64,000 bases of DNA from Burhinus oedicnemus (Eukaryota; Chordata; Aves; Charadriiformes; Burhinidae). Both the position numbers and the translations under genes were made by a program. Below are positions 1 through 12,500 of the stretch, one piece after another. The notes beneath the pieces are model-generated. The model did no database searches. It was given only the letters and a program-made list of their open reading frames with translations, and was not told the DNA's origin. The stretch lies in assembly GCA_008921705.1 (NCBI GenBank), contig VFFE01007506.1:1497822-1561821 (forward strand). Direction: 5' to 3'. Numbering within the stretch: the stretch's first letter is position 1; each line of letters starts with the position of its first letter.

Positions 1-3000
1 CTCCTTTGCAGCACCTCACCATCTGGTCCAGCCCAAAGGTACATCCCTGCTTTATCAGTTCAGCACCTCTTTTCGCATTTCACTTGAAAATGCATACGCT
101 AGATAAGGAGAAATTTCTTCCAGATGTCAGGAACTGAACACGAACACATCCTTGTACAGAGAGAGGTGATATTATGTGATGGGAACACTGTGGGATAATT
201 AGAAATAGAAAAAGTCTTCTTTTAGAGGTCAGCGTTTAACTCTCCATCGAGACATTTTAAGTATTTAATGTCTCCACATTATCCCCTACCCTAACTATGC
301 CATCCAGAATTTGTCTATATAAAGGAAGTCTTGGGAACATTCCAGAAATATGGTTTATGTATTGAAGAATGACAAGCTGCAGAGATGATAAAGACAAATC
401 TCCCTTAAATCCAGCTTGGTCCTGGAGTTTGTCCTGTCCAGCTCAAAGGGAGCGCCTTCCCCCCAGCAGCTTCCCCTAAGGGACCTGGGTGCACCTCACC
501 TCAAGAGGCATCAACTCAGCGTTCCCGCCTGCGGGCAGAGCACCGGAGAGGCATCTTCTGTGTCGTAGCTACAAACTCCAAGTTACACATGTGAGGCATT
601 TTCTAGACGCAAGACATGTTTACTCGGCTCCTCGCCACTACAACTTTCCTCGTACAATGGGAACAAAACAAATGCACCCCTTGTTCCAAAATCCAAGCGC
701 GGTAAATACACATGATGGAATGATTGCTGCCATAGCAGTGGTTTATGACTTACTACATTTAGCCCGGTTCTTTGTAGCTGCGTGAATATATATTATTCTG
801 CTTCGTAGGAGAGTAAGTCTGGTTTTGATTAGGCTTGTAGAGAGCTGTCAGAAAGTCAGACTCGAGCAAATAAGCCCCTGTAGGTTCACTTGGAAAAGCC
901 TATAAAATGTCTGCTGTTCATTTAAATTAGGCTCAGAAAGAAACACAAACCTGAAAGCTGCCAGTGTTTATATATTTGATTAAGAATTTTTTTTCTTTGG
1001 GGGGGCAGAGGAGACTGGGAGAGGAGTTATTCTGGGAATGAGCCTAGTCAGGGAGCAGCCTTGGGCCCAGACCCTCATTCCTGCACACAAAGCAAAGGAA
1101 AAACAGGCTTATGCAGGCACCCTGAGCTATAGTATAGCCAGAATAAATCCCTCCCTTGAACCAAAGCCCAGCAGTGGAGGAGCAGCACAGCTACTCTGCA
1201 GTCGTTTCTGAAACCATTAGGTTGTGGCAGTGGCTAAAGCAAGTTCTGGGAATACTCTCCTATACGTGGCTTGCTTAATTTCAGTTTTTCTACACATCTC
1301 TGAGCCTCAGTTGAAGGAAACTGCCCGGGCTGCAACCCAGATGGCAAGGCAAGGTGGCTCGTGGCACCTGAGCTCCTCCAGGGCTAGCTCAGGTCTTCCC
1401 ATGGGGCTACCGTCCCCACAGCGGGGTCCCTGTCCTACACACAGATGCCCCTACGTGCAGTAGCGTTTCGCCCTGCTTGGACTGGGTATGCCAACCAGCC
1501 CCTTTAGCTCGTACTGTGCTTTTATTTTCTTCAGTACTCACTGCTTTATATATCCATGCTTTAGCTGTCAGGGGGTGAGGTCTGCACCCCCAGCCTGGAT
1601 GCTGACATTGATCTGCCATCTTCAACTCTCACTCTGTGCTGTCTGAAACGCTACTTACAGTTGGTTTTACTTAGGAGGCATCGCCTGAACCCCCAGCCTC
1701 CGCTGTTTCTGAGGAGACGAGCAGGCTGGCTGCTCCCTGCCCCTCTGCCTTTCATGCACGCACATGTGCAGCCTCAGCTCTCCCACACCCCTGGCTCACG
1801 CATTCTCCATATGAAGATAATAGGCTCAAAACTTCCCGTCTTTGCCTGCCTCTGCCTCATCTGGGTCCCACAGGCTCCAGCGCGTCCCCTCCCCATGTGC
1901 AGATCCCCGGCTGTCCTCCAGAGCCTTCCTCAAGGCGCCTCCCCCTGAAGCCCCGTCTCTCCAGTTTTGGGGGCACATCCCTACTGCCGGGCTGCTGTAA
2001 ATCCAACAGCACCTTCCGAAGCCTCCGGCTGTGTGTTTTTTCCTGGGAGATTCACCTGCCCCCCATACTCGTGTGCACACATGGGTCTTGTTTGCTGCTC
2101 CTGCTCGGTGCTTTCTCAGCATGCTTTTGGCCTCCCAGGCTGGGACAGGGGACAGGCACGGCCTCTGAGGTCCCTGGGCCAAACCCCAGGGTGTGGAGCC
2201 TCCCCCAGGACCTCCGCCAGCTGCCTGCCCCCAGTGCTCCGGGGGCTGAGCAGCACACCCCGTCCCGTGGGCTGCCAGCGCACCAGTGTCCTGGGCTTGG
2301 GGCTGCCGCTTCAGGGGGCAGAAAGGACAGACTTCCTCAGGATTTTGGCATCACGACTGCTAATTATTGAACAGGCTGAGAAACAAGCAGGTCTAAACAC
2401 AACCTGGAGGTCCTGCACGCCTGTGTCTTTGACCGCTCCGGATCAGCAGTTAAGCCCCCAGCGAGGAGATTGGCACCTTGGACCCCAAAAGGAGAGCATT
2501 TCTCTTTCCTTTCTCTTTATTTCTGTCTGGCCATCCACCCAAACGCTTACAGAGGTGTTGTAGCTGCTGCATCTAAGCAACCAGAACAAAGCCCCTTGAT
2601 GCCCACCGCAGGGTCCTGGGGACAGTTTGGGAGCCACTTGGTATTGAAATTTTCTATTAATTATTCTTACCGTTGCTAGCAGGAAGGTGGGAAAGCACTG
2701 GCCTGCCCAGCAGGGCAAGCGAGAGGTGCTGCCCTCATTTTTAATCAGAATCTCTCCTTCCTACCGTACCAGGGTCAGGCTGCATTTGGCTGAAGACACA
2801 TACGCTAATTGTAGGAAACAGTTAATAGGGACAAAGAATTATCTGTATCTTATCTAGTGCTGGCATTTTATTAATTGTTCCCAAAGACTGAGGCTTTTCA
2901 GACTTTCATTTTAATTAGAAGGAACAGTTGCCAAAAGCAATTTCTCTCAGGCAACTTTCACCATTGGTTGAAGTCTTCATTTGTCTGATATTATTACAAG

Positions 3001-4751
3001 GCCGGGCTAGAAAAAAAAAAAAATTATGAGAATAGCCTGTTTATTCAGGTTCTGAGAAGTCTCCTAGGCGGCAGCTGGGGGGAAGAGTTTGCCTTGTGAA
3101 AAACCTCCTGTCCTTGGCTCAGCCGAATCTCCCGAGCAGCTTTGTTCCCTGCGTGCACCCTGTGCTTCAGGGAGATAGGAGGAGGCTACCTTTAAGCCTG
3201 TTCAAAAAGACGGGAAAAGTGTACGATTACCTGCAGGAACGCTTAAAGGCCCACTTACGTTTCAGAGGTGGCTTAGGGAGGCTCTCTGTGCAGAGACACT
3301 CTGCCTTTTGATCGTATTCCCTCTAATCCTCCCTCTCTGCCTTTATTGCCCATAGGAATTTGTGCATGTAAATACCCACCCAGCTGCGTGGGTTTGTTTT
3401 TAGTTACACTCGATGATGGAGCTGTTCAAACTGCACGATACCCGGGCACGGATAGCGATCGATGCCGTGAAACGGGAAGGTGGATGGGTGCACAGCCACC
3501 TCACGGGACCGGGGGGGCACGTTGCGCCCAGCAGCGATCACGGTAGGGCTGTGTCTGCTGTGCAGACACATCGCCTGCGAAATCCGGCCCTGCTGCACAA
3601 GCAGAGGTAAGAAACTCTTTTTTAGAAGATTTTAGTCCGCAAGAGGCAAGGAGCTGTACAGTAGACAAAACATGGGGGAAGAACCATGGGAAAATAACTG
3701 CATCCTGTGGGTGCACAGAGACTTAGGCACATTAACAGGATATTTCAGTGACAGAGGCAGCCCTGGACATGTTGCCTGCTTGGCTATTACTGGTTGAGTA
3801 GTTCAGACATGAAGCGATGGCACCAAATCATCCCTAACCTGGGGAAAGCCCCATCCAAGCAAGGGAACAGCCTTCAAAGCTCTGGATGGCCCAGGACTTA
3901 CAGAGAAGCAGCACACATCCAGAAACAACACGGAAAATACTTTCACAGGGGTATTTTGTCTGTGACAAGTGACATACATGTATTGTGGAGGTGGCTATGA
4001 GGGCCCTCAGCAAATTTAATGGACAAATATGACTGAGAAAAAAAGCCTTTCTCAAGAAGTGAGATCCATGACATCGATCAACCAAAAGTTAAGGAGTTAG
4101 ACGCCATAAAATATTTCAATTTTACTTTAAGCTCTTGCTGCAAACCATCAGGTACACAAATTACATTCTTTTCATGAGGAATTTCTAGTATTTCATCCTG
4201 TTAGTACTGACAGAGAACTTCTGTCCATTGAATGGTACCCAATATTTCAACAACTTTATAGTGACACTCAGCATTTATTTCTTCTCTTGGCAAAGTGGAT
4301 AGAAATAGAGCTAAATAAGGTATTTTCCTTTGTTACATCAAGCTCCAGGCAGTTTCTTTTATTGCTACTAAAACACTGCAAGTTTGGTTGTCAAACTCTG
4401 CTATGGCAACTTAACGCAAGGCATTGCCCTGTGGTACTTTTTGGTAATAGAGGAACACACCATGACGCATTACGGCATCCACAGACACCACTGTCACGGT
4501 ATGCGTGCAAATGGATGTCCAAAGTTCAGAATTTCTAAAATAACTGTGCCACCCACAGGAAAGGCATTTAGAGATGGAAAAGCAAGAGCCCACAAAAAAG
4601 TGTGCGAATGAATTGATGTTCTAGGGGAAAAAGATTCATCAGTTTGAAACAACTGAGGATAATAAAGCTTATTAATTGATCACACATATTGAGCCACTTA
4701 CCACAGAGATGCTGCAATGGTACGATGGAACTGATAAATGTATGATACAAA
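1..4751. other. Gene-free stretch, no recognised features
   Basis: I see no exon of a known protein and no recognised repeat here. Roughly 1,300-2,500 is clearly richer in G+C than its surroundings and is open in several overlapping frames on both strands, but the translations are low-complexity Pro/Ser/Gly-rich and overlap each other, as expected for GC-rich non-coding DNA. By amniote synteny USP46 should lie to the left, so part of this stretch may belong to that gene's downstream region. That is inference only. Confidence 0.5.
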
Positions 4752-5340
4752 GCTCTCGTCAGGCCTTATCCTGAATGCTGCACACTATTTCTAGTCATCC
4801 GTGCTCACGAAAGATGGATTGAAACAGAAATACACCCAGAGCCACCCAAACAGGATAATCAAGGGAACGAAGAGCCTCTCTCTTCAGAGGAGATGGAAAG
4901 ATTTGGCGTTTTTAGCCTAGAGAAACAAAAACTAAGAGATGATTGCTCTCATCAGTAGGGCAAATACCAAAGGAGGGAACAAGGACTTCTGAAGTTAAAG
5001 AATGATACTGGCAGAAGAACAAAGAGATACAGCCTGGAAGTGAATAAATTTGGGCTGGAAATCAGAAGAAAATTTCCAAGCATCGGAGCAGTGAAATTCT
5101 GGAACAACACTGCAATAAGAGAGAGAGATGGTGCAAAACAAACTTGTTTTTAAAATATGGTTAAGAACACAATTATCCAAAGCAGTTGCTGTGACAGCAG
5201 GGCTCCTTCCAGCTCTACCCTGATGGTTCAGGAGATGCGATTTGACCCTGTCTTTGATTAGAAAATCAACAGAAGGTGCAGCTAAAGGCAGGGAGTATGT
5301 TTCTGATTCAGAGACTTTGCAGAATTTATTAGGAAACACC
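4752..5340 (+). mobile_element. Old CR1/L3-like LINE fragment (3' end of ORF2)
   Basis: The plus-strand frame beginning at 4752 reads ALVRPYPECC and, about 150 bases later, SLEKQKLRDD. These match the ordered blocks [10 protein letters not shown] and SLEKRRLRGD near the C-terminus of CR1-type reverse transcriptases. They are followed by a degenerate RYSLEVNKFGLEIRRKF block that corresponds to the family's FKL-x-x-GRFRLDIRKKFF region. The nucleotide match to the young CR1 copies elsewhere in the window is poor, so this is an older subfamily or an L3-like relative. Stops interrupt the frame after about 70 codons. Boundaries are approximate. Confidence 0.6.
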
Positions 5341-5927
5341 TCTTTCAGTCATAGACAAAGGGAATAGTGGAGCAACCTGCCAGGCAGCCAGCGCAATTGA
5401 ACAGTCATTCAAAATACAACAATTTTGCAAGATGATGGGTTTTTTTAACTAGATGAGAACTCAAAATAACAAAAAACAGACAAATACTAAAAGTAGTTAA
5501 TTTTCAATGTGATTTTCAGTTTGGGGGTTTTTTAAAAAGTAAAAGTTCTTTGAGAAGATCAGTCAGAATATGACCAGGTAAATACTTTAGAAGAAAGCTT
5601 TAGAGCGCCACATTAATTTCAAAAAATTGACCCCCAAAAAAACTAAATCCAAACCAGTTTCACCAATAATGGATGTTCATCTCATCACCCGTATGTAAGG
5701 ATTTTTCACATCCTTATCAAGCAGCAACCTTTAACAGGTCAATCGGCAAGCTAATTCTCCATTTGACATCTGTTGATAACTGCTCAGATCTGTAACATTC
5801 ACGCATTTATTTGCAAACCTCACTTTGGCAACCAGCTTTTAAAACTGCAGTTGAAGCTAAAACCTGCTTTTTCTGTGCATAAGGCAACAGTGCCATCTCG
5901 TGGGAAATACTCTGCTTCCTGCCTTAT
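5341..5927. other. AT-rich non-coding stretch
   Basis: Nothing recognised. Short open frames only; no splice-bounded coding segment and no repeat family identified. Confidence 0.4.
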
Positions 5928-6668
5928 GGTGGTGTCCTGGTTTGAGGTAAGACAGGACCAATTTTGTTCAGTAACTTTACTTTTTAGCTAGGCCTCTTCT
6001 AACTGCTGAAATTACCAGCATGTTGTGCAGAAACTGTTGGCTCTCAGAGTGATGAGACCCATGTTTATAGTTGATGCCAAGGAATGGGATGCAGAGAGGC
6101 TCTTGCTTATCCTTATTCCCATAACAACCAAGGGCAGCCAACTTTGTTACTTGCCCCGTTGGAGGGCGGGAAGCGGAAAAGCGTAGAGGGGTCACACCTG
6201 CGGGGAGGAGCGGACAGGACAGGTGACCCCAAACTGACCAACAGGGTATTCCATCCCATCTGCCTCATGCTCAGTATAAAAGCTGAGGGATCAAAGGGTC
6301 AGCCCTCTTCCTTCAACGGCCAGTATCCGAGGAGGACTCTGTCTCCACATCTGCCTTTGATCCGGATCCTGAATCGAGATCCAGAATCCAGTTCCCGTCT
6401 GTCACTGAGTCCAGTCTGGGACTTCCCCAGTATCTGCTGGTGACGTAATCATCATCCTGGGAGCTTGATATGGTTTTGTATATATTTCATCATTTTCTTT
6501 TTATTATTTTATTATTAACATTTCATTAAAGTAGTTTAGTTCCTTCTAAACTCTTAAGTCTCTCTTTTTCTCTCTCTCTCTTGCCTCCCTTCGGAAGCAG
6601 AGCAGGAGAGAGAGAGCATCTGTCGTTCCACCTGGTTGGGCCAATCCAGCCCAAACCATGATAGGTGG
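5928..6668 (+). mobile_element. Solo LTR of an avian endogenous retrovirus, with 5-bp target-site duplication
   Basis: The LTR proper spans 5933-6663. It opens with TGTCCTGGTTTGAG and closes with GCCCAAACCATGATA, which are imperfect inverted ends; the canonical terminal CA has become TA. The 5-mer GGTGG sits immediately outside both ends (5928-5932 and 6664-6668), as expected of a target-site duplication. Internal signals fit an LTR read on the plus strand: a TATA box TATAAAA at 6275-6281 and an ATTAAA polyadenylation signal at 6525-6530. No internal retroviral genes or second LTR were found nearby, so it is a solo LTR left by recombination. A 5-bp duplication with TG..CA ends is common for ERVL-type elements, but the class assignment is inference. 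Confidence 0.8.
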
Positions 6669-8569
6669 GCAAAAGATCTTGGAACCTTTCTTCACACAAA
6701 CATCTCCTCAAGAAAAACATATGTAGATTTTTATTTTTTTTTAAGTTGGCTCCCTCAGGTTAGCATGTAAACTTTCATCTAAAACGCCCACTAGCCTTTT
6801 CTGGGTGCTGTGGTAAGGTTTTGTAAGGTTTTTGCTCTGCTCCAAGATGCTCTCCTACAAACCATGGCCCCGGTGCCCTGTTTAGGTACAGCCCAGGAGA
6901 GCCAGGAGGGCCCCGCGGGCAGGAGGGAGAGCACCCAGCCCAGCTCCGGCTCTGCCCGCAGGCAGAGTGATGCTACTTGGGGTCATCCAGCAAGACCAGC
7001 CTCGTTGGGCGAGCACACGCCATGAGTCCTCGGGTCTGGTGGACGTGCACTACACACACACACAAGTGCCAGTCACATCTCAACCGTGCTTCTCCTATCA
7101 ACATTTTCGGTCCATTTTATCTGGTTTTGTGCCTTTTTTGGCAGAGCCAAAACACAAACAGCACTTCACACACCAGAGAGCACTGGAAAACTTTTTACAT
7201 TTAAAATGTCACCCATTCTACAGAGGGAAGACAATGAGGATTCATCTGTTTCTTCCATGAGCAGTGGAAGAAGTGTGCCAGGAGCGAGGCCCTTTTTTCC
7301 AACGAGCTCCATGTGCATGGATCCTTGGTGAAGAAGGGAACCAATTAACCAAATCGGCTTCCTTTTACACAAAGCAGGAATTAAACAGAAACTGTCTGCC
7401 TGCTTCAGACTCCAGCTTTTCCTGCAAGGCTTCTCCTCCTACCGCCACGCTGGTCTGCCGTGGCTCCTCAAAGGCTTTAAGGGCTCTCCTGCCAAAATTA
7501 CAGCAGGCTGTAACCCCATCTGGGCTCTGGTCAACCTACTTCTTTGTAAATAAAATAGTATTTGCAAATAAAGGTAAATCCCAGCACAGTTCTTTTTTCT
7601 AGATCCCCGATAAAGGTGGTGAGTTCTGGAACCATCGGACAGATATTAACCAGAAAGAGGAATTAAGTAGGATCCTGTATTCACAGGAAGTTTCCTTTGG
7701 CAGCCTGCTCTCAGTGGTTCAAGACATGCTCAAGAATGAATCTCGGGCTGGTACTTCCACGATGTTGTTGGTTCAGCATTACCAATGAAGCCAAGCATCA
7801 GGAAAAATGGTAAACTATTACCTTCATTTACCATTTGTATGCCCTTGCCAGTATTATAAAATTGGTATTTATATTTTATAATACCAGTACAATAAAATGA
7901 GAAGAAACTGGCACATCCTATCTATTTTGTCTTCCTGTATGGGGCTCTAGACCTTTTCCTGGACTGTTATACATGTAGTGTGAGACAAACACGCACTCCT
8001 AACCTTAAAATTCCTGTGATGGACAATCTATCACAACTCTTGATAAATTGTGCCGGTATAGTTACAGCAGTATCAACAAAAAAGACCACAAGCTTACAGA
8101 GAACAGATGTCACCTTGAGGTTTGGCATCAGATGTCCATTTGCAATAACAGCAATTGAGATCTTGTTTAATTTAGTTTAAGCAAAATTCAGAGCAGGTCA
8201 GGTGCTGTTAGTGTAAGATACAAAGAGCTTAGGCTTGGTATTTTATTAATTCTCTAACAAAATAACCAATTTACAATGCAGTTTTGAGGTACTAGTTTAA
8301 AGCACACTGTTTATTCAGACTAATTGAAATGGACGTGTTATTTAGATTCCAGTTAGTTATTCCTGAAATTCCAGTCTGGGTGAGAAAAACGTATGGTACC
8401 AACTGGTATTAATCAACTGAAAATGGTTAAATTCAAAATTTCATTTATTTAATATTGAAGACTTTGAAGACAGCACTTCATTTAAACCACAAGCTCTTCA
8501 GGTTGAGCAACACACCATACGCCGGCTGGAAACGAAAATACTAATTGTATTAGGTGAGCTGCTCCAGAG
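6669..8569. other. Gene-free stretch with one AT-rich hairpin
   Basis: No coding exon or known repeat recognised. A perfect 12-bp inverted repeat lies at 7851-7884 (listed separately). Confidence 0.4.
7851..7884. repeat. Perfect 12-bp inverted repeat (hairpin)
   Basis: GTATTATAAAAT (7851-7862) is followed by a 10-nt loop and its exact reverse complement ATTTTATAATAC (7873-7884). The stem is A/T-only apart from its outer base pair. It could be a chance AT palindrome or the end of a small DNA element. No duplication was noted outside it. Confidence 0.6.
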
Positions 8570-8931
8570 CCGGCCCGATCTGCAGTGGAGCAGCAGATCT
8601 CAGTGCACAGGGGTTTTCCCGAGGCAGGGAAACGCCAGGGCAGTGGAGAGACCCATCAGGAGCCGACAGCTCTCATGGGAGACGCTGATGAGGTGTGGGC
8701 ATTGACAGAGCCACGGCGCCCACCCCACACCCATAAAAAGCAGCCTGGGGAGCACGAGCGACCAGCAGCACTGCAAACAGAACGTGGCACAGCAGTTTGC
8801 ATGGCAGGGCGTCATCACCCTATCAGCTCAAGAGGCTGAGCTCAATTGGTGGTCATCACCCTCTCAGAAGGAGCTGAGCTACGGTATCCACCTGGCAGAA
8901 GACCACGTCCTCTGCGCTTGCCAGAAAGGAT

Positions 8932-9950
8932 GTGGCAACCCAGGCAGAGCTCCCACGAAAACACGCAGCCATCCAGGTCTCGGGCTGCAGGGTGTGCCAG
9001 AGCCTTTCGCAGGTAACGGATGGCAGTAGTGAGAACAGCAGCGTGAGCTGTGACCAGGTGAACGATCTGCTCAGCTTGGTGGCAGAGCTACAAGAGGAAG
9101 GAGAAAGGTTAAGGAGCAGCAGGGAGCCTGAGAAAGAGATAGACTGCTGGAATCATGCGCTGCCCTCCCTGACACAGAAACAGAACAGCCACCAAAAAAC
9201 AAACAAGATCAAGGGGACCCTGTATCCTCCCCCCACCAGGCTGAAGGCAGTAGCTTCAAGCAAAGGAGTGAATGGAGGCAAGACCACGCTTGGGGCAGAA
9301 GGTGAACCCCTCCTTGCCCACTCTGCCTTTCCAGGTGCCTCTGTACAACAGGTATGAGGTTCTGGATGTGGAAGGCCAGTCAAGGGATGATACGGATGAT
9401 GGTCCACCTACACCAGAGGTGTTCCCAAGGTCAGAAAGGCCTATTCCTTGTATCACAACCACCTTGATGAGGAAGAAAAGACAGGTTATAGTTGTAGGCG
9501 ACTCGCTTCTAAGGGGAACAGAGGGTCCAATATGCCGGACCTGGGGCCTGGGTTAAGGACTTCACTAGGAAATTTCCTAGCCTGGTACAGCCCTCGGACC
9601 CATTACTGCTCTTCCATGTGGGTGACGACGAAACCGCAACACATAGTCCAAGGGCAATCAAAAGAGACTTCAGGGCCTCGGGACAGCTGGTAAGGGAATC
9701 TGGAGCACAGGTAATTTTTTCCTCTATCCTTCCAGTTACGGCCAGCAACATTGGAAGAAACAGATGGACCCAGTCTATTAGTATATGGCTCTGTGACGGT
9801 GACACCAACACAATTTGGGGTTTTTCAATAATAGGGTGGCCTACACAGCACCAGGTCTGCTGGCGTCATATGGGATTCAACTTTCTTAAAGGGGGAAGAG
9901 GGTCTTTGCTCAGAAGCTAGCTGAGCTCATTGACAGAGCTTTAAACTAGG
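8932..9950 (+). pseudogene. CR1 ORF1 remnant
   Basis: The frame from 8932 carries VNDLLSLVAELQEEGERLR, then SREPEKEIDCWNHALPSL, the coiled-coil segment typical of CR1 ORF1 proteins. From about 9470, in a different frame, IVVGDSLLRGTEGPICR matches the start of the SGNH/esterase-like domain that CR1 ORF1 proteins carry, with the Gly-Asp-Ser block intact. The frame change between these segments and later stops show decay. In active elements ORF1p is an RNA-binding chaperone of the retrotransposition complex; this copy is not expected to work. Confidence 0.75.
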
Positions 9951-10199
9951 CTTGAAAGGGGAGGAGGGCAGTATCAGGCTTGCCCACAGCAAGCTGTGGG
10001 ACAACACACCAAGGTTAGAGAGATGGGGTGCTAGTGAGGGCCCTTGGCTTGTTACTCTGACACGTGCTGAGTGCGCTGGAGCACACTTGAAGTCTTACAG
10101 GGATGAGCCAGAGAATCCCAAGGTAACAGGAACCAAGAGAGGAACACCGGTGAAATATCTCAAAGAAACTAAGACGTGTTCCTCTAAGAAGGTGACACG

Positions 10200-12500
10200 G
10201 CCGACAGCCCAGCTGAAGTGCTTCTGCACCAACACACGCAGCATGGGCAACAAACAGGAGTTGAAAGCCACCGTGCTGCTAGAAAGCTATGACTTAGTTG
10301 CCATTACTGAAACCTGGTGGGATGAATCCCATGACTGGAGTGAGGCTGTCCCTCTTCAGAAGGGACAGGCAAGGAAGAAGGGGCAGAGGCGTTGCCTTCT
10401 ACACCAAGAAATGGATAGAGTGTGAAGAGCTGTCTCTGAAGAATAACCAAGAGCAGGTTGAAAGCTTATGGGTAAGAATTAGAGACCGAGGCAACAAAGG
10501 GAACCTTGTGGTTGGTGTCTACTACAGGTCACCTGATCAAGGGGAGCCTATTGACGAAGCCTTCTTACTCCAGCTACAGGAGGCATCATGCTTGCAGGCT
10601 CTCGTCCTGCTGGGGGACTTCAACGACCTTGACATCTGCTGGAAAAGTAGCATGATGAGCTGTAGGCAATCCAGGAGACTCCTGGAGTGCATTGAGGAAA
10701 ACTTTTTAAGCCAGGTAATAGACAGCCCCACCAGAGGGAATGCAATACTGGACCTGGTGGTCACCAACACAAGTGAGCTAATAGGTGACATCAAGATTGG
10801 AGGCAGCCTGGGCTGCAGAGACCATGTACTGGTGGAGTTCGCAGTCCTGAGGGATATGGGTCAGGTGAAGAGTAAAGTCAGGACCCTAATTTTAGGAAAG
10901 CAAAATTCCAGCTCTTCAAGGAGTGAGTCAATAGGACCTCCTCGGAAACTGCCCTCGGCGACAAGGGAGTAGAACAGAGCTGGCAGATCTTTAAGGACAC
11001 TTTCCATGAGTTCTCAGTCCCCAGGTGTAAAAAATCAGGAAAGGAAGGCAAGAGACTAGCATGGCTGAGTCGAGACCTGCTGGGCAAACTAAAGGGCAAG
11101 AAGGAAATGCACAGGCAGTGGAAACGGGGACAGGTGTCCTGGGAAGAGTAGAGGGATACTGCCTGGCTGTGCAGGGATGGGGTCAGGAAAGCCAAGGCAC
11201 AGCTGGAGCTGACCTTGGCAAGGGACACAAAGAATAATAAGAAGGGATTCTACAGGTGTGTCAGCCAGAAAAGGAAGGTCAAAGAAAGCGTATCCCCCTG
11301 ATGAGCAAGACTGGCAAACTGTTAACAACAGACAAGAAGGTGGCTGAGGTACTCAACAATGTTTCTGCCTCAGTCTTCACTGGGAACCTCTCTCCCCACA
11401 CCTCTCGAGTGGATGGACTGTAAGGCAGGGACTGGGGGAGCAAAGTTCCTCCCACTGGAAGAGAAGATCAGGTTCATGACCACCTGAGGAACCCGAACAT
11501 ACAGAAGTATATGGGACCTGACAAGATATATCCCAGAGTCCTGAGGGAACTGGCTGATGTAGTTGCCAAACCACTCTCCGTGATATTTAAAAAGTCATGG
11601 CAGCCAGGTGAAGTCCCTGGGGACTGGAAAAAGGGAAACATTGTACCCATTTTTAAAAAGGGTAGAAAGGAGAATCCTGGGAACTACCCACCTGTCAGTC
11701 TCACCTCTGTGCCTGGGAAGATCAGAACACATCTTCCTTGAAACTATGCTAAGGCACATGGAGGACAGGGAGGTGAGTCAAGACAGCCAGCATGGCTTCA
11801 ACAAGGGAAAGTCCTGCCTGACCAGCCTAGCGGCCTTCTATGATGGAGTGACTACATCAGTAGACTACATCATCTATCTGGACTTCTGTAAGGTCTTTGA
11901 CATGGTCCTCCACAACATCCTTCTCTCTATGTTGGAGAGGTATGAATTTGATGGGTGGACTGTTTGGTGGATGAGGAATTGGTTGGATGGTCACATCCAG
12001 ACGGTAGTGGTCAACAGTTCAATGTCCAGATGGAGATCAGTGACAAGTGGTGTCCCTCAGGGGTCCATATTGGGACCAGTACTGTTTAGTATCTTCATCA
12101 ATGACATAGACAGTGGGATCGAGTGCACTGTCAGCAAGTTTGCAGACAACACCAAGCTGAGTGGTATGGTTGACACGCCTGAGGGACGGGATGCCATCCA
12201 GAGGGACCTGGACAAGCTCAAGAAGCGGGCCTGTGTGAATCTCATGAGGTTCAACAAGGCCAAGTGCAGAGTCCTGCACCTGGGTCGGGGCAACCCCCAG
12301 TATCAATACAGGCTGAGGGATGAAGGGATTGAGAGCAGGCCTGCTCAGAGGTACTTGGGGGTACTGGTGGATCAAAAGCTCACCAAGACCTGGGGCAATG
12401 TGCGCTCACAGCCCAAAAGGCCAATCACATCCTGGGCTGCATCAAAAGAAGCGTGGCCAGCAGGTTGAGGGAGGTGATCCTGCCCTCTCTACTCCACTCT
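10200..12500 (+). pseudogene. CR1 ORF2 remnant (endonuclease and reverse transcriptase)
   Basis: The endonuclease part begins near 10,215 (NTRSMGNKQELKA, then LVAITETWWDESHDWS). It shifts frame between about 10,345 and 10,390 and continues as FRRDRQGRRGRGVAFYTKKW, VVGVYYRSPDQGEP and VLLGDFNDLDICW, ending at a stop at 10,972. The reverse-transcriptase part resumes at 11,511 ([18 protein letters not shown], then [16 protein letters not shown]) and continues in another frame from 11,608 ([34 protein letters not shown]). The catalytic FADD box reads FADN: codon AAC at 12,148-12,150 replaces the second Asp. Several frameshifts plus a lost catalytic residue make this a dead copy. Confidence 0.9.

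Noticed and set aside
1661..2563. Overlapping open frames of 95-198 codons on both strands
   Set aside because: Low-complexity Pro/Ser/Gly translations in GC-rich DNA, overlapping on both strands, with no recognisable domain.
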